Assembly: GCA_013115145.1 (NCBI GenBank)
Contig: JAAPAO010000384.1
Location: 1-34,192, forward strand
Direction: 5' to 3'
DNA from: Perkinsus chesapeaki
Taxonomy: Eukaryota > Perkinsozoa > Perkinsida > Perkinsidae
DNA length: 34,192 nt
Of this stretch, positions 32,401 to 34,192 are shown one piece after another (position 1 is the first letter of the stretch; each line of letters starts with the position of its first letter). The position numbers and the translations under genes were made by a program. The notes beneath the pieces are model-generated. The model searched no databases and was not told the origin of the DNA. It worked only from the letters and a program-made list of their open reading frames with translations.

Positions 32401-34192
32401 ATGATGAGTAGTAATCGGTTGGTGGGTGGCACGGTTGTGTTAATATCATCTGTGGAGTGAGCGACATATCTAGTACAAGTGTATGCAATATAAATATATT
32501 CTTTTAAAAAGTTATAAGTAAAATGAATTATGTGAGTATCAATGTACGGCAGAGGTACTTCTATTTATAAATATCGGTGTTCCTGGAATCATTCCTAATA
32601 TTTGCTAATTTTTGTAATCTGTAGGGAATGTTGGCCTTGCGCTGGTTTTTGTGTTCTTCATCCATGTGATCTGTCCTCCGGATTGATGGTAATAAATTTT
32701 CACGGTGAGCATATCTTCGATCTTCAGAGAGAAGGAAGTCGATAAGCGTCGTGAGGAGAAGTTGGAATGCAGTAGGAAGTTGAAACGAGACATCGATGAG
32801 CTGGAAAAGATATGTAACGGCACTGATAAGAAGGTAAGATTTTAGTTGGATGCCCGGTGGCAAAGGGAATTTTTTGGGGGAAATTTTTTAAAGTTTTGGA
32901 AAATCTTGGTACTTTTCCCGTATGAAGTTTTAATAGTTCTGAAGCAACAGGAGGAGGGGATGATATTCTAGCTGCCGGTAAGGATGAAATATTCTTATAC
33001 TGTTGGCAGGTTTCATGCTCCCTAAAACTGTCTCCGACAATCGACGCTGGAATCAACCTAATTCTGGAAGGAGCTCAACTGCGAACAAAACTGAGAACGG
33101 AAGTGGGCTAATAGCGGAGGAAAAATCAGTATGAGAAGCTTAGGTCAAGGAAGTGACCGAGAAGCTGTCATCCCTCGATCTGGAGATGAACCGAGTTCGA
33201 AGTCAACTTCACCTTCTGCAGCAGCGTCGTCCGCAAGTGGGCAAAAATTTTGGGGATTTTTGTGATTTTTTTCTGTCAGATAGAAGAGGAGAAACAGCAA
33301 GCTGTTCGATCGAGGATGTTTGGTGAGGCGAAGAATCTTTCGGTGAGCTGCGGTGTTGCTTACTTTTCGAGAGAAACGGAAAAATAGTTTGATTCGGAAG
33401 AATTATATTTTTGGGAGGAGAGAACTTGCCGATACTAGTAGCAGTTTGATTGTGCTATAGTGAAGCTCTCATTATCATTTACATTAATTATTTAAAAACG
33501 TCCCCGGGTAGGATAGAACCCGCGACCTTTCCCCTCGTCAGGCCGAAGCAAAATCCCTTGACGAGTCGATTGCCTCCACGGAGGCGTCCCTCAGCGGTCT
33601 TCGGAATCAGAGCGCTGAACTTCGGGAGAAGCTTGAGGGAATCCAAAGAAAGGAAGACGATTTGCTGGATGACAGTCGAGGCGGTGAGCGGATGGAAAAA
33701 CTTCGCTCCGCCGTATTTTGTTGTCAGATAGCGGAAGTTGCCGAAGTATCGTCCGCAACTTGGGGCTGGCGGTGAGGACCCGCCTCAACGCCCTTCGGAA
33801 ACTGGAAGCGCAGGATGTCGAGGGGGTCAAGGCTGAGTTGGAAATGTGAGTTTGGGGGGAACAGCGTGGAATTGGTGTGGAGGTGTGCGTTAGGATGGAA
33901 AGTGTTGAAGCCGAGATTGAGAACCTGTTGACTGAGGAGGAAGTGAAGAGTATTGAGATGGAGGCTGAAAAGATCGGAGAGAAATTAGGAGGGGAAACTG
34001 CGGAGCAATCGAAGGTCGAAGAGAAACGAGTGGAGGAGGAACCTGCTGGTGGATCGACGAAAGAAGCAATTGTGGAAGAGAAGGCTCCAGTTGAGGTCAC
34101 CACGGAGGAAAAGGCTGCGGTTGAGGTCACCACGGAGGAAAAGGCTGCGGTTGAGGTCACCACGGAGGAAAAGGCTGCGGTTGAGGTCACCA
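29439..34192 (+). CDS. Ser/Pro-rich coiled-coil protein, 5' part (gene runs off the window)
   Basis: I do not recognise the family. Seventeen phase-consistent exons: 29439-29534, 29580-29751, 30112-30455, 30503-30673, 30872-30985, 31034-31101, 31386-31523, 31721-31870, 31972-32041, 32292-32407, 32728-32833, 33010-33102, 33144-33236, 33280-33342, 33542-33683, 33728-33845 and 33894 to the edge; 784 codons so far. Layout: MSFWNFLGLGGDEEAQKPP start, a Ser/Pro/Ala-rich disordered region of about 200 aa with a proline tract and two related motifs, FSFVNKP and FGFINRP, then about 450 aa of charged heptad-like coiled coil (for example RERDEIDQTIDKLEKELAEM), then Glu/Lys-rich tail with a 10-aa tandem repeat. 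This suggests a cytoskeletal or membrane-trafficking scaffold by composition only. Introns carry the same sequence families as XPO7. Exon 10 and 12 acceptors are least certain. Confidence 0.75.
33343..33541 (-). repeat. intron with an inverted tRNA 3'-half relic at its 3' end
   Basis: In intron 14 of the coiled-coil gene, the last 50 nt read on the minus strand are GAGGGGAAAGGTCGCGGGTT, then CTATCC, an acceptor-like CCCGGGGACG and a TTTTT tract. GGTCGCGGGTTC is shared with the sense relic in XPO7 intron 34. The minus-strand CTGACG supplies the sense CAG acceptor. Confidence 0.55.
34084..34192 (+). repeat. 30-bp in-frame tandem repeat (10-aa unit)
   Basis: Units of 30 nt encode A(A/P)VEVTTEEK. 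Three full units and part of a fourth are seen before the window ends; the first differs from the others at two bases (CCA for GCG), the others are identical. The array probably continues. A 199-codon minus-strand frame over it is a shadow of the repeat. Confidence 0.95.

Noticed and set aside
33129-33143. A possible 15-nt intron (gtatga...ttag) in the coiled-coil gene
   Set aside because: The donor gtgggc at 33103 gives a 41-nt intron in phase and avoids an upstream in-frame stop.
33591-34190. A 199-codon minus-strand open frame rich in Ser/Thr
   Set aside because: It is the reverse complement of the in-frame coiled-coil tail and 30-bp repeat array.

Overview
The window is nuclear DNA of a eukaryote, most likely a unicellular one. 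Genes are cut by many GT-AG spliceosomal introns, two Pol III tRNA genes sit inside introns, and TAA, TAG and TGA all end reading frames, so the code is standard. The exportin-7 homologue reads closer to plant than to animal XPO7. I cannot name the genus; an alveolate or another intron-rich protist is a guess. Gene models were spliced by hand, keeping phase across every junction and following recalled family sequences; they were not checked against RNA or a database.

Left half (1-17012), essentially all on the minus strand. In order of coordinate: a partial signal-peptide protein (1-1203, uncertain); a complete RAD5/HLTF DNA-repair translocase (8096-1291, 15 exons) with a tRNA-Arg and a tRNA-Cys nested in its introns and a decayed retroelement in a 1.55 kb intron; two small glycine-rich two-helix membrane proteins of ROMO1/Mgr2 type sharing an intron position (9283-8665 and 10177-9675); a 722-bp Tc1/mariner deletion derivative (10329-11050); a complete FIG4-type SAC phosphoinositide phosphatase (14191-11151, 3 exons); and two uncharacterised genes (15484-14863 and 17012-15623). 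Introns here are mostly 38-70 nt.

Right half (17013-34192), plus strand. A complete exportin-7 gene fills 18290-28757 with 35 exons and about 7 kb of intron. It is followed by the first 17 exons of a Ser/Pro-rich coiled-coil protein (29439 to beyond the window) that runs into a 10-residue tandem repeat at the right edge. Many introns are 150-830 nt and contain a MITE, tandem repeats and AT-rich tracts.

The most unusual signal is in the introns of the right half. Several introns from two unrelated genes share sequence blocks: tRNA 3'-half relics in both orientations; an AAATCGATCA block, twice followed by GGGCGCGCGCT; A/T runs alternating with G/C runs (GGAAAATTTT type); a GAGGAAAAGTCGGTATGA block; and AATTTTGTGGCGCG and TTAACCTAAAGATAC elements. 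This resembles dispersed introner-like sequences, one class apparently built from tRNA relics. The genes themselves have housekeeping roles (post-replication repair, PI(3,5)P2 turnover, nuclear export, inner mitochondrial membrane) and do not form a functional cluster.
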